A DNA stretch of 21,697 bases from a virus. Where the stretch lies: the IMG/VR virus record IMGVR_UViG_3300025168_000785, positions 1 through 21,697 of that record; one strand, 5' to 3'. How positions within the stretch are numbered: the stretch's first letter is position 1; each line of letters opens with the position of its first letter. The translations under genes and the position numbers were made by a program. Below, piece after piece: positions 1-8,049 of this stretch. The notes under the pieces are model-generated. The model made no database searches. It worked only from the letters and a program-made list of their open reading frames with translations, and was not told the origin of the DNA.

Positions 1-371
1 TCGTTCCGGGCATCTACATAGTTGAATAGGAGTTCAAACTCCTGTTGAAGTTCATTGAGCCAGCCTTTGGACTGGCGTAAGACCGATACACGGCCTTCCG
101 CAATCTTGTCAGTACCAAGCATCCAGACCATCCCGACATCGGGAAGGACTTGCCCAGCTCCAAACATCAAGATTGGCTCGCCTTTGATTAGCCCCGTCCC
201 GCAGTTAGAACAGTTATCAAAGCCAATCTTTAAGGCGTCATAGGCCGATAGGCCCGAGTGGGCCTGGACCTCAGCCACATCAGCGTCCCGTAGCCGGGGG
301 GCCAGATACTCCACGTCCTCAAGGACTGAGGGTCTTACATAAGCGTCAGGAGTACCGTTGGGACCGGGCAT
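1..371 (-). CDS. gp13-like internal virion protein (DUF2833 type), partial
   Basis: The frame opens with ATG at 371, inside the end of tail tubular B (25 nt overlap), and runs off the left edge after 123 codons with no stop. The translation begins MPGPNGTPDAYVRPSVLEDV and later contains LKIGFDNCSNCGTG, VWMLGTDKI and ELLFNYVDARN. This matches the layout of T7 gp13, a GNAT-fold-like protein needed for virion maturation, which has a similar W-x-L...S/T-D-x-I segment followed by a NYV-x-x-x-N segment. Its place directly after gp12 is the T7 position. The assignment rests on pattern and synteny; the C-terminus is not visible. Much of the opposite strand is also open here, but it has no recognisable content. 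Confidence 0.75.
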   Translation of the reverse strand, partial: MPGPNGTPDAYVRPSVLEDVEYLAPRLRDADVAEVQAHSGLSAYDALKIGFDNCSNCGTGLIKGEPILMFGAGQVLPDVGMVWMLGTDKIAEGRVSVLRQSKGWLNELQQEFELLFNYVDARN

Positions 372-2808
372 TCAGAGATATCTCGTATTCAGCAGACATC
401 AGAGAGCATGGGAGAGGCGTGTCATTCTTGGCCTCAATCTTGACCTGATCAGCTTGAGAGTAGACAGGGATGCGGAAGGTGCCGGTTTCCAAGGGCACGC
501 TGCCCAACTTGTTGGCACCTGACCCCAAGATTCTACCCGTGAATGGGTGCGTACTGGTATCCCGATAGTCAGGAGTTACAACGACTTTGAAGAACCCAGA
601 TTCGGAATACGTCAGTGTCAGATAGCGGACCTGGACACGGCCCTCAGCTATCGCCACATCCCCACCGCCTTGAGTGGGCTCTCTCATGACGACATCGCTG
701 AACTCGTAGACCATCTCATACTTCTCACCAAGCCAATAGGTAGTCGAGGACAGATCCTCAGCCACCACGATCTGGTTGCTGTCGTTGGTCTGAGTCGCCA
801 CAGGGATACGCTTCCCGGCTTTGGTGATCACCTCGATGGTCGAGTTGGTGTAAGCCTTGTAGGGCATAGTGATCGTGGTGTTGCCGGTGCCTGAGCTGTA
901 GGAAGGCGTAGCGGCCGCTTGGTCCACCCGGCGATCCAAGAGCGTGCGGTATTCAACGCCTGTATCGACGAGCCCCGACTCCATTCGCATCTTGTCGAGG
1001 TAGATCCCATCGGCTCTCTTGACCACCAAGAACAAGGTGGTGTCGATGAACTCGATCCCTAGGATCGTGTCGTTACTTGAAAACTTAAAGCGGGACCATG
1101 AGGACTGGAGTCTTTCGCCGGATTGGTCAAAGAATTTATAGGCATATAGACTCGTACGGTCCCCATTAGCCAAGACGAACAGAATGTCCTCATGACTTGA
1201 TCCCGCCATATCTCGAATAGAACCGTTGATATATTGAGGAACCTGGCCCGAGATGTCCGCTGCATCAAACAGCGTCTCGGCGGTATCGGTTGAGATGTAA
1301 TACTGACGTATGCCGCTGAAGGAGCCTCGGGTGAATCCGAAGTAAATCGAAGACCCAATGGTCACGGGGCGGACATCAGAGATAGATTCGTAGTTAGTCG
1401 TCTTAGTCATCGCCACCGTCTTGGGGCTCAGGGGTGACGAGCCCTGAAGGACAAACTGGGTCTGCTCGCTGAACAGGACCAATTGCCGGGCGAAGGGGAT
1501 CGCCGACTGAAGGATCGAGACGGTGTTGTGAGTCGAGGCCACGTCGATAGGATCAGTGTCCATCAGGTCCGTGACTGTCGTTCTCCAGAAGTTGAAGAAC
1601 TCAGAGGTCTCCGACATGATCACGTTCTCATCGCCCAAGAGCCCCAGTCGGTTCTTGAAGAAGAAGATGTCGTTGATTGTGGTGCCCACGAAGGTAGGGT
1701 CAGCGTTGCTTACCTCATCTCCTGCGTTCCGCTCGCCCCATGTGGGCAGGGTCGCGTGTGAGCCATCACAGGGCCCGAAGACAAACGAGCCGTCAGCCTG
1801 GCGAACCAGCACATGAGGCATGGTGGAGGCGTCAAACTTGTACTTGATGTTCTTCTGGCGAAACTCTTGCCAGTAGCCAGATCCAAAGACCCCATCGTCA
1901 GCGACGAACTGGACGTAGTAGTCGTCGCGGGTGTCCGTAGCGTCCCCGACAATGCGGACTTCAAAGCCGTGAGGGGCCGTGGTCGGAAGGTCTGTCAGGT
2001 GTTGGACTTCATCTTTGATAATGACCATGGCTGTGTCGCCCAGACCATCAAAGCCGTCAATTGTAAAGTCGGTAGTGCTTGTACTTTGAAGCCAGATAAC
2101 ACTGCCCGAACGGCTCACGTTGAAATTTGTTATTGAGGCATCAAGCTGGTCGGCGATGTAATCAGTAGCAATTAAGGCCCGGTCGGCTACCACATCGCCA
2201 TCCGCGCTTGTGTGAGTTCTGGGCGTCGAAGCTCCGCTATGTACTACCGTATACGAATACTTAGTTGAGTAGTCGCCTTGCTTAACGAACACCAACGCCT
2301 CTGGGTTCCGGTTGGTCCCCAAGGTCGAGTCCATAGCTACCGTCTTGGTACGGTTGACGAAGAACGTGTAGTCGGCGATTGTCAACGCCCGCAGATTGGT
2401 GTCTGCGGTGTGTAATGCTGAAGGGGAACCAGTTGCTGGATCAACCATATTGAAATAGGCCAGATCGGTTGCATCGACTGCCGAGCCACCGGCATCGTTG
2501 ACGGTCTTAGCCGCCCCGCTAATGCTGTGGACCTTAAGAGTCGAGCCACTTTCGTTGGCCTTGATCGTAATGACGTACCGCTCTGTAGCGTCACGATTGA
2601 TCGTATGTATGAAGTAGTCCTCGGCATCTCCGGGAGTCGAAGAGTCCAGGTTTGCTACATGCTCCGTAGGCATCCTCTTGGTTAGGCCGTCAAGAACGCT
2701 TGGATAAGCGTTGTCTTGTACGTCGCATTGGTTATCAAACCGGGTGCTATCCGGTTGCTGCGAGACGCCTCCGATGAGGTTGGAGATTCCCTTGGAGACT
2801 AATGCCAT
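346..2808 (-). CDS. Tail tubular protein B (T7 gp12-like), tail nozzle
   Basis: This 820-residue protein is close to the length of T7 gp12 (794 residues), which forms the nozzle of the short non-contractile tail. The N-terminus MALVSKGISNLIGGVSQQPD is the classic gp12 opening, with the GGVSQQP motif. The internal segments FFFKNRLGLLGDENVIMSET, DPIDVAST and LVLFSEQTQFVLQG are the conserved gp12 core. The start overlaps the stop of tail tubular A by one base, so the two tail genes are translationally coupled. The C-terminal part, with VVTPDYRD and a GRILGSG segment, also fits the family. Nothing unusual was seen. Confidence 0.95.
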   Translation of the reverse strand: MALVSKGISNLIGGVSQQPDSTRFDNQCDVQDNAYPSVLDGLTKRMPTEHVANLDSSTPGDAEDYFIHTINRDATERYVITIKANESGSTLKVHSISGAAKTVNDAGGSAVDATDLAYFNMVDPATGSPSALHTADTNLRALTIADYTFFVNRTKTVAMDSTLGTNRNPEALVFVKQGDYSTKYSYTVVHSGASTPRTHTSADGDVVADRALIATDYIADQLDASITNFNVSRSGSVIWLQSTSTTDFTIDGFDGLGDTAMVIIKDEVQHLTDLPTTAPHGFEVRIVGDATDTRDDYYVQFVADDGVFGSGYWQEFRQKNIKYKFDASTMPHVLVRQADGSFVFGPCDGSHATLPTWGERNAGDEVSNADPTFVGTTINDIFFFKNRLGLLGDENVIMSETSEFFNFWRTTVTDLMDTDPIDVASTHNTVSILQSAIPFARQLVLFSEQTQFVLQGSSPLSPKTVAMTKTTNYESISDVRPVTIGSSIYFGFTRGSFSGIRQYYISTDTAETLFDAADISGQVPQYINGSIRDMAGSSHEDILFVLANGDRTSLYAYKFFDQSGERLQSSWSRFKFSSNDTILGIEFIDTTLFLVVKRADGIYLDKMRMESGLVDTGVEYRTLLDRRVDQAAATPSYSSGTGNTTITMPYKAYTNSTIEVITKAGKRIPVATQTNDSNQIVVAEDLSSTTYWLGEKYEMVYEFSDVVMREPTQGGGDVAIAEGRVQVRYLTLTYSESGFFKVVVTPDYRDTSTHPFTGRILGSGANKLGSVPLETGTFRIPVYSQADQVKIEAKNDTPLPCSLMSAEYEISLNARSQRYS

Positions 2809-3413
2809 CAGGAGATCCTGTTCCTTACATTGCCGCGATCAATGGTGCGTTTGACATCGTAGTTATCGAAGATGGTGTAGTCAGCGTTGTCACTCTCAGC
2901 TTCGCGGAGGGTCACAAGGGACTGATACTCATCCATCTGGTTAAAGTCGTGGTGCTTGCCAGAGCCGACAACACGGTCCTGGAGCTTCCGGGCAGCCCGG
3001 ATCATGATGTACTGACGAGCTGCTTGGGGAAGGTCTGTCCAATCAAGCAGGTAGACCACGGTGCATTTGAGGGCATCCGCGATCGTAAAGGTCTTGTCAG
3101 TCTTGTTGTAAATCTTCTGGCCCCGCTGGATGTATTGAGTTGTGTTTGAGTTCACAGGCTCTACATCGACACGGGCGACGTTTTCACTTAGAAGAATCTC
3201 GTTAGAAGTATTGGGACTAAGTGAAACCTCGTATTCACGGTTGAAATGCCAGCCCGCACTTTGAACTTCACGGGACACTTCATCCAGAATCGACTTAGCC
3301 ATGATGACATCCTGGGTCTGGCTAGAGGCGTCGAGGGTGTTTACCGGGGCCTCTCCGATTGCAGACATCATGGTGTTGATGGCTTCCAGTTTGGTGGTGT
3401 TAGCGAGAGGCAT
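2808..3413 (-). CDS. Tail tubular protein A (T7 gp11-like), head-tail adaptor
   Basis: The product has 201 residues; T7 gp11, the adaptor ring between portal and nozzle, has 196. The N-terminus LEAINTMMSAIGEAPVNTLD is diagnostic for the family, followed by QSAGWHFNREYEVSLSPN, DKTFTIADALKCTVVYLLDW and a helix ARQYIMIRAARKLQDRVVGS. It lies between the post-capsid terminator and tail tubular B, as in T7. A CTTAAGGA ribosome-binding site precedes the ATG. Confidence 0.95.
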   Translation of the reverse strand: MPLANTTKLEAINTMMSAIGEAPVNTLDASSQTQDVIMAKSILDEVSREVQSAGWHFNREYEVSLSPNTSNEILLSENVARVDVEPVNSNTTQYIQRGQKIYNKTDKTFTIADALKCTVVYLLDWTDLPQAARQYIMIRAARKLQDRVVGSGKHHDFNQMDEYQSLVTLREAESDNADYTIFDNYDVKRTIDRGNVRNRIS

Positions 3414-3423
3414 AGGTATTCCT

Positions 3424-3462
3424 TAAGAGAAAGGCGGTGACCCCCCGAAGAGGGCCACCACC
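3424..3462 (-). terminator. Intrinsic terminator after capsid (T7 T-phi position)
   Basis: Read on the minus strand, positions 3462-3433 fold into a 13-bp stem closed by a UUCG tetraloop (C-UUCG-G closing pair), with only G-U wobbles and no mismatches. The tract TTTCTCTTAA follows at once. It lies between the capsid stop (3489) and the tail tubular A start (3413), where T7 carries its phage terminator T-phi. It probably lowers expression of the tail genes relative to capsid. Confidence 0.85.
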
Positions 3463-3488
3463 GGATTGGCCGGGACGATGGCCTAGCC

Positions 3489-4490
3489 TTATGTAGTCAA
3501 TTCGACGAGAGCCTCGTGACGGAGGATGTCGTGACCCATAGCGTACCGAGCGACCATCAGGGTTCCCTGACGTTCGACCTGATACTCACTCTCGACCGAG
3601 AGATCCATGAGCTTGACTGTGCCCAATGCACTACGCTGGAAGATCAGCGCCTGTGAAATGTCACCAGCAGTGCCGACGTAGTCCTGAGCCCCTGAAAGGG
3701 TGCCGAGGTCTCCAGCGGGCGGAGTGTAGTCTGCCGTAGGCATGTGGTTGGACTTCAGAATCTGAATGCCAGCCACGCTGAGGACTACACCGCTTGCGAG
3801 GGAACCATTGCCTTCATTACCGTAGTCACGGTTGATGGCGTCTTTGTTCTCTTCGACCAGCTTGTAGTAGTTTGCCGGAGCCATGACGCAGAAGCGATCA
3901 TTAGCCGGAACATCCTTCTCATCGAGGGCCTGAGCCGCATCGACGATACCAGCGAGCAGTTCAGTACCGGTAGGACCGGCTCCGATATCAATCTGCGTAC
4001 CGAGGAAGGTGTTGCCACCAAATCGGTCAGCGGTTGAACCTGTAACTCGGGCACCAGAAAGGCCGTAGTTGATCAGAGTCTTATCGGCTTCGTTCGCCAG
4101 GGCATAGCCCATTTGCCGCGTATATTCTGATCTTACGTCATAGTGGTTTTTTGCTTCGTCGATTTGAGCGACGAAAGCAGCTGAGATAAGCAGGTCGTTG
4201 ATCGTGATTACCAGCTCGTTGTGCTTGATGCTGGACAGGTAGTTTGCACTTCCTGCATCTTGATCTTCGATGATTGACTCACCAGGAGTGTGGTAAGTCG
4301 CCGTTGCGGTGCCGACAGCCGGGAATTGGGCTGACTTACCGCTTGAAATAGTTCGGACAGTATGCAAAGGCATCATTACGTTTGCTGTCTCGAAAACAGA
4401 AAGGACTTCACCAGCCCACTGCTTCAGGAACAGAGTGTTTTGATCGCCTGTCGCATTGGCCTGACCCGAACGGGAAAGTACCATAGCCAT
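3489..4490 (-). CDS. Major capsid protein (T7 gp10A-like)
   Basis: The product has 333 residues, against 345 for T7 gp10A. It opens MAMVLSRSGQANATGDQNTL, then LFLKQWAGEVLSVFETANVM, RTISSGKSAQFPAVGTATA and YHTPGESI, which is the conserved N-arm and E-loop region of T7-like capsids. The later segments DLLISAAFVAQIDEAKNHYD and YTRQMGYALANEADKTLI form the spine helix and P-domain. No -1 frameshift product like T7 gp10B is evident: the stop is followed directly by the terminator stem. A GAGGTTATTCCT leader precedes the ATG. Confidence 0.96.
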   Translation of the reverse strand: MAMVLSRSGQANATGDQNTLFLKQWAGEVLSVFETANVMMPLHTVRTISSGKSAQFPAVGTATATYHTPGESIIEDQDAGSANYLSSIKHNELVITINDLLISAAFVAQIDEAKNHYDVRSEYTRQMGYALANEADKTLINYGLSGARVTGSTADRFGGNTFLGTQIDIGAGPTGTELLAGIVDAAQALDEKDVPANDRFCVMAPANYYKLVEENKDAINRDYGNEGNGSLASGVVLSVAGIQILKSNHMPTADYTPPAGDLGTLSGAQDYVGTAGDISQALIFQRSALGTVKLMDLSVESEYQVERQGTLMVARYAMGHDILRHEALVELTT

Positions 4491-4700
4491 AGGAATAACC
4501 TCTTGTGGTTAAGGATTAGAACGAATGTCGCGTTCCAGTACGCCTCGGACCACCGGTTATCCGCCTCAGCGGGCCAGTTCCTAATTCGTAGAAACTTCGT
4601 GCGACTCAATTAATGAGCAGCTCGCACATGGAGCTGCCTTAAGAATAGACAGGGCTTATGTTTCAAAACCATGCCTAACGTCCCCGAGGGGACATGTAGT
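4491..4700 (-). other. Untranslated leader before capsid with two hairpins
   Basis: A gap of 210 nt is large for this compact genome. It lies upstream of the most highly expressed gene and has no convincing reading frame. It contains a perfect 7-bp hairpin (GCAGCTC and GAGCTGC, 7-nt loop, 4617-4637) and a 5-bp GC stem with a 4-nt loop (4680-4693) just after the preceding gene. In T7 this position holds the phi-10 promoter and an RNase III site, so a phage promoter or processing site is expected. I could not identify a promoter consensus by eye. Confidence 0.5.
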
Positions 4701-4811
4701 TTATTTGCCGGGGATCATCTTAGTGATCCAGGGGCGAAGGATTGCACCAGCGGTGAAGCTAACAGCCCCAACTAACAGGACAAACCAAAGGGTGCCGAGA
4801 ATACTGCTCAT
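4701..4811 (-). CDS. 36-residue single-pass membrane protein
   Basis: The product starts MSSILGTLWFVLLVGAVSF and ends in a basic tail RPWITKMIPGK. Residues about 5-24 form one hydrophobic helix, so the predicted topology is a single membrane span with a positive C-terminal end. The start is chosen because ATG at 4811 is preceded by AGAAGGA nine bases upstream and overlaps the stop of the previous gene as ATGA. Its partner is the lipoprotein-like three-span gene just before it, and both are inserted between scaffold and capsid. A lysis role (small holin or antiholin) is possible but only inferred; no family was recognised. Confidence 0.7.
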   Translation of the reverse strand: MSSILGTLWFVLLVGAVSFTAGAILRPWITKMIPGK

Positions 4812-5200
4812 CGCGTTGTTTCCTTCTTTTTGAGAATGGCCTGCCGAACGATCCGGTAGGCATATGCCAGAGAGACGGCTGCGGACGCTACAAGCACTGG
4901 AATGAAGATCCAGTCCGCATAGCGAGCAATTGTATAGTTCAAGATCACCAGCCCCAAGCCGACGCCGAGGGCTCTCAAGCCTATGGAGCCACGGGTGATC
5001 ACCATAGCAGCGACCCCGCCAAGGATGCAGATCCCGCCCAACAAGCTCAGCAGGTCTAAAGTGCTTATAGCTTGTTTGGCGTGGTCCCAATCAGTGAGGC
5101 TGACGCCGGGAGGCGGGGCAACTGGTACAGGCTTATTCATTGACAGGCACCCCGTCATGAGGGGGGCCAGCAACATCGTGGCTAAGCCTTTGAGATTCAT
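4808..5200 (-). CDS. Membrane protein with lipobox-like N-terminus and three predicted spans
   Basis: The 130-residue product begins MNLKGLATMLLAPLMTGC, a short basic and hydrophobic stretch ending in MTGC, which resembles a lipobox with Cys18 as the modified residue. A proline-rich stretch (PVPVAPPPG) follows, then three hydrophobic segments at about residues 52-71, 75-96 and 97-117, and a basic tail KKKETTR. The ATG overlaps the scaffold stop as ATGA. Three spans plus a charged tail resemble class I holins, but a lipobox is unusual for a holin. Function is unknown; it may be an envelope-acting moron or a lysis protein. Confidence 0.75.
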   Translation of the reverse strand: MNLKGLATMLLAPLMTGCLSMNKPVPVAPPPGVSLTDWDHAKQAISTLDLLSLLGGICILGGVAAMVITRGSIGLRALGVGLGLVILNYTIARYADWIFIPVLVASAAVSLAYAYRIVRQAILKKKETTR

Positions 5201-5997
5201 TGGAGGTTAGACACCGACAAGCGGTTGGTGACATCAGCCCGGTACGCCGGATCGGTTCGATACCGCGTGTCCTTCATAGCCGTTGTAACCTCAGACCAAG
5301 AGCGGAATCCGTTGGAGCCGCTGATATTGCCCACGTCACCTGCAATGATATTAGGGCGTCCTTCAGCCTGCTGGTAGCGGGCGTGAAGACCTTGGATACT
5401 CATCATAATGGTGCTGCGGTCGCCTGAGTTCATCACGTTGTCATACGCTTCGATCTCAGATTCAGAAAGATTCTGCTCGGCCCAAGCGGTGAGAGCCCCA
5501 TAGGCTTCTTCGCCGCCGACTGCCCCAAGCATTTCCGATCTGGACTGGTCCATCAAGGCTTTTTGACCTTCCACATACGCTTCCACAAGATCCCGAGGAA
5601 GGCCACGGGATTCAAGCGACTGATAAGTATCATCGGAAAGGTTGCCGTCTTGCAGCACTTCATCAGCGTAGTTTTGCAGTTCGTTTGACGACAGGAGTTC
5701 ACCCGTCGTCCCTTCCTGCATTTCGGATTCTTCGGACATCTGGTCGCCCTCTTCAGGCACACCTGATCGCATCCGCTCCAATTCCATATACGACTGTGAC
5801 AAGGCTTCGACATCGACGGTCCCATCTTCCTGCATGAACTTATCCGGGACTTCAAAGGCGTGTTCCTCGGGAGCTTGTTCAGCTTGCCCTTCCGCCTGGA
5901 CTTCCTGCTCATGAACTTCGGAATCCTCATGGAGTGTTTGATTTGGGTCTTCAGGTCCGGTGACCTCGCCCGATACTTCAATTCGTTGTTGTTCCAT
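5197..5997 (-). CDS. Capsid assembly scaffolding protein (T7 gp9-like)
   Basis: The product is about 266 residues, against 307 for T7 gp9, and very acidic in its first half (runs rich in Glu, Gln and Asp). It contains FEVPDKFMQEDGTVDVEALS, a short PDKF-x-x-E/D-DG-x-VD motif seen in T7-like scaffolds, and predicted helical segments, ending TNRLSVSNLQ. I chose ATG at 5997 (MEQQRIEV) over 6012 because AGGGAC precedes it; both overlap the portal stop slightly. It lies between portal and capsid, as in T7, except for the two membrane genes that follow. Scaffolds diverge fast, so the call leans partly on position. Confidence 0.88.
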   Translation of the reverse strand: MEQQRIEVSGEVTGPEDPNQTLHEDSEVHEQEVQAEGQAEQAPEEHAFEVPDKFMQEDGTVDVEALSQSYMELERMRSGVPEEGDQMSEESEMQEGTTGELLSSNELQNYADEVLQDGNLSDDTYQSLESRGLPRDLVEAYVEGQKALMDQSRSEMLGAVGGEEAYGALTAWAEQNLSESEIEAYDNVMNSGDRSTIMMSIQGLHARYQQAEGRPNIIAGDVGNISGSNGFRSWSEVTTAMKDTRYRTDPAYRADVTNRLSVSNLQ

Positions 5998-6001
5998 GTC
6001 C

Positions 6002-7555
6002 CTATGCCTCATCTACTGGGGGTTGAACGGCCTGCTGAGTCATCGCGTCGATGACCTGTGGACCGAATGTCTGGGCAGCCTGCATCATCTGAGCCTGCTG
6101 CTGTTCAGCTTGTATCTGTTCTTCACTCTTGATGAGCCCATCAGTCTCGATACCGAGAGCCATAGCTCTGCGGTCCATGTACTCACGCATGTTGACGAAC
6201 TGGCCGAGGGCCTCTGGGCCCAGTAACTGGCCGACGCCCATCAAGAACTCATCCATTTTATTGAGATCGTTACCACGCCCCAGGGCCTCAACCCCGGTGA
6301 CGATTGCGGGATGAACCAGATCCGATGGGATGTCGGGCAGCCGGTTGTCCTGCTGCATCTGATCCATCAACCGCTGCACTAAAGGCAGCTGGAACTCTTG
6401 CGAGAGGACCGAGTAGATGCCCCCCAGCTGCCGCTCAATGCTCTGCGTGACGAGGCGGACTTCAGCCGCTGTCACCCGGTCGGCATTGCGAATAGCGTTG
6501 TCGGTTAGAAGAAACGCATAACTAAGACGATCCGAGATCGTCTGGATAGTTTGATATGCAATCGAGAGGTCCGACGCTTTATCGAGTTTAAGCACCGAGA
6601 CATCACCCGCCGATCCTTCAACAATAGCACCATTAGGAGCCTCCGCAAGAACTCGGGATCTAGTGACCCCGTTAGGAGATACAAGGAATAAGACCTTTGC
6701 GGCGGCAGCGGACGCCTCGACGATTGACATCATCAGGCTTTCGAGGCTCTTTAAGTCCCCGATGTACTGCTCAACATAGCCCCGGCCATAGTCCTCGCCC
6801 TCCGTGCGGTTCATTCGCAGCACGATGTATGGGCTTTTATTTTCGTCGTAAACGCCATAGGAGCCGGGGACCATTGATCCGCCTACCTCCTGGTAGACCT
6901 CAATGGTTCCGTCATCCTTATGCTTGACGCAGGTGTAGAGATCCACTGAGTCATCAAGCTTTGTGGCATCCATGCTCTGAGCCGCTAAAGGCTGTGCGTC
7001 TTTTGGGAGCAGTTCAGCAGAAATGCACTCTTTAGTAATGATCTTTCGAGGGTTACCCATGGCGTCACGCTTGACCACATAGCGGTCGAGGTGCAGAACC
7101 CGCATTCCCCCGCCTTCAGGCAGGTGGAGGCAGACGTTTCCGGTGACGATCAGGTGCCTAAGAGCTTCAAAGGCGTGGACCCGAAGGGCCTGGGTCTCGA
7201 TCTCGGTCATTACAGACCGTTCGATCTTGGCTAAAGAGGACTCAATCTCGGTCTTCATCTGAGCCCCATCCCGCTGGCCCTCCAGTTCATTCAGGGCCAT
7301 CTGGTCGATGACCAACCGGAAGAACGGCGCGTTGGGAGGCAGCAGGCTTAGAAGCAGAGCCGACGCAAGGTTGTTGACGCCCCGAGCCCCCACCGACTGG
7401 TAAGGGGTGGGCATCTTGCTAGATGCGTTGTGCCCCTCTTCCGGCATGATTGTCGGAATAGTGAGCAGGGAGGCATCCCGAGCCCTTTGGATATAAGGGT
7501 CTCTAAAGGCGCAGAGCTTTGTGTACTCACTCTGGGCGTTGCCTTGCGTGATCAT
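6002..7555 (-). CDS. Portal (head-tail connector, T7 gp8-like)
   Basis: The product has 517 residues, near the 536 of T7 gp8, the dodecameric portal at the head vertex. Recognisable segments are the N-terminal helix with YQSVGARGVNNLASALLLSL and LLPPNAPFFRL, then VTGNVCLHLPEGG, the YVKQYIGDL-like GYVEQYIGDLKSLESL, and DRVTAAEVRLVTQSIERQLG near residue 370. The C-terminus is rich in Gln and Ala (QAEQQQAQMMQAAQTFG), as is common in this family. An AAGGA site seven bases before the ATG supports the start. It follows a gp7.3-like gene, as in T7. Confidence 0.95.
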   Translation of the reverse strand: MITQGNAQSEYTKLCAFRDPYIQRARDASLLTIPTIMPEEGHNASSKMPTPYQSVGARGVNNLASALLLSLLPPNAPFFRLVIDQMALNELEGQRDGAQMKTEIESSLAKIERSVMTEIETQALRVHAFEALRHLIVTGNVCLHLPEGGGMRVLHLDRYVVKRDAMGNPRKIITKECISAELLPKDAQPLAAQSMDATKLDDSVDLYTCVKHKDDGTIEVYQEVGGSMVPGSYGVYDENKSPYIVLRMNRTEGEDYGRGYVEQYIGDLKSLESLMMSIVEASAAAAKVLFLVSPNGVTRSRVLAEAPNGAIVEGSAGDVSVLKLDKASDLSIAYQTIQTISDRLSYAFLLTDNAIRNADRVTAAEVRLVTQSIERQLGGIYSVLSQEFQLPLVQRLMDQMQQDNRLPDIPSDLVHPAIVTGVEALGRGNDLNKMDEFLMGVGQLLGPEALGQFVNMREYMDRRAMALGIETDGLIKSEEQIQAEQQQAQMMQAAQTFGPQVIDAMTQQAVQPPVDEA

Positions 7556-7564
7556 GGGGAGTCC

Positions 7565-7846
7565 TTAAGAATAGTTAACGCCGCCAGTCCGAGGAATACG
7601 GAGAGCGGACTTGCCTCGCTTACGGCGAATGGCTAAATCGCCCGAGCGGGCTGCAATCATTTCTTTGGTATTGGTTCGGGGAGCCCTGGCAGCCTTCTCA
7701 GCTGTTTTGGCCGGAGGAGGAGCGGGCGGCGGGGGTGGAGCCACTACGGGTTCGGGAGCCGGGGTCTCGGGAGCGGGTGGGGGTGGCGGCGGAGGGGGAG
7801 GGGGAGCCGGATTGGGCATTGACACACTTGGTGATGACATACACAT
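7565..7846 (-). CDS. Proline-rich gp7.3-like virion/tail assembly protein
   Basis: This 93-residue protein has a long proline tract (residues about 12-48) with Ala, Glu and Val, then a basic C-terminal part ending RKRGKSALRIPRTGGVNYS. That ending resembles the C-terminus of T7 gp7.3 as I recall it (GKKSLSVARSSGGGINI), and the gene sits immediately before the portal as 7.3 does. In T7, gp7.3 is a minor virion protein linked to the tail tip and adsorption. A TAGGAG site eight bases upstream of the ATG at 7846 decides the start. The proline tract is a peculiarity of this version. Confidence 0.7.
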   Translation of the reverse strand: MCMSSPSVSMPNPAPPPPPPPPPPAPETPAPEPVVAPPPPPAPPPAKTAEKAARAPRTNTKEMIAARSGDLAIRRKRGKSALRIPRTGGVNYS

Positions 7847-8047
7847 CTAACTTGCTCCTAAGATCGTTTCGTTCTGCCGCTTATGGCGTTCAATGAGGAA
7901 GTCCACGACAGCACGTTGACCTGCACGAAACCAAATCATGCGGTCTGCATCGTCTAGTCGAGGACATTGGACAGGAAACATCTCATCCAATACCTCCACT
8001 AATGCTTTTGGGATTGCTGGGATTTCGCCTTCCATAAGGTTCACCAT
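7847..8047 (-). CDS. Conserved small phage protein, unknown function
   Basis: The 66-residue product contains EIPAIPKALVEVLDEMFPVQ, CPRLDDADRMIWFRAGQRAV and VDFLIERHKRQNETIL. Small proteins with the same I-W-x-x-A-G-Q-R and V-V-D-F-L pattern are common in marine T7-like phages, as I recall them; their function is not known. Start is ATG at 8047 or the in-frame ATG at 8035; an AAGG lies too close to the first and rather far from the second, so this is undecided. It ends directly against the gp7.3-like gene. Confidence 0.75.
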   Translation of the reverse strand: MVNLMEGEIPAIPKALVEVLDEMFPVQCPRLDDADRMIWFRAGQRAVVDFLIERHKRQNETILGAS

Positions 8048-8049
8048 CC

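Noticed and set aside
4424-4613. Short frames in the capsid leader on both strands
   Set aside because: They overlap the capsid start or lack ribosome-binding sites; the region is better explained as a structured leader.
7611-7850. Plus-strand glycine-rich frame
   Set aside because: The glycine run is just the complement of the proline codons of the gp7.3-like gene.
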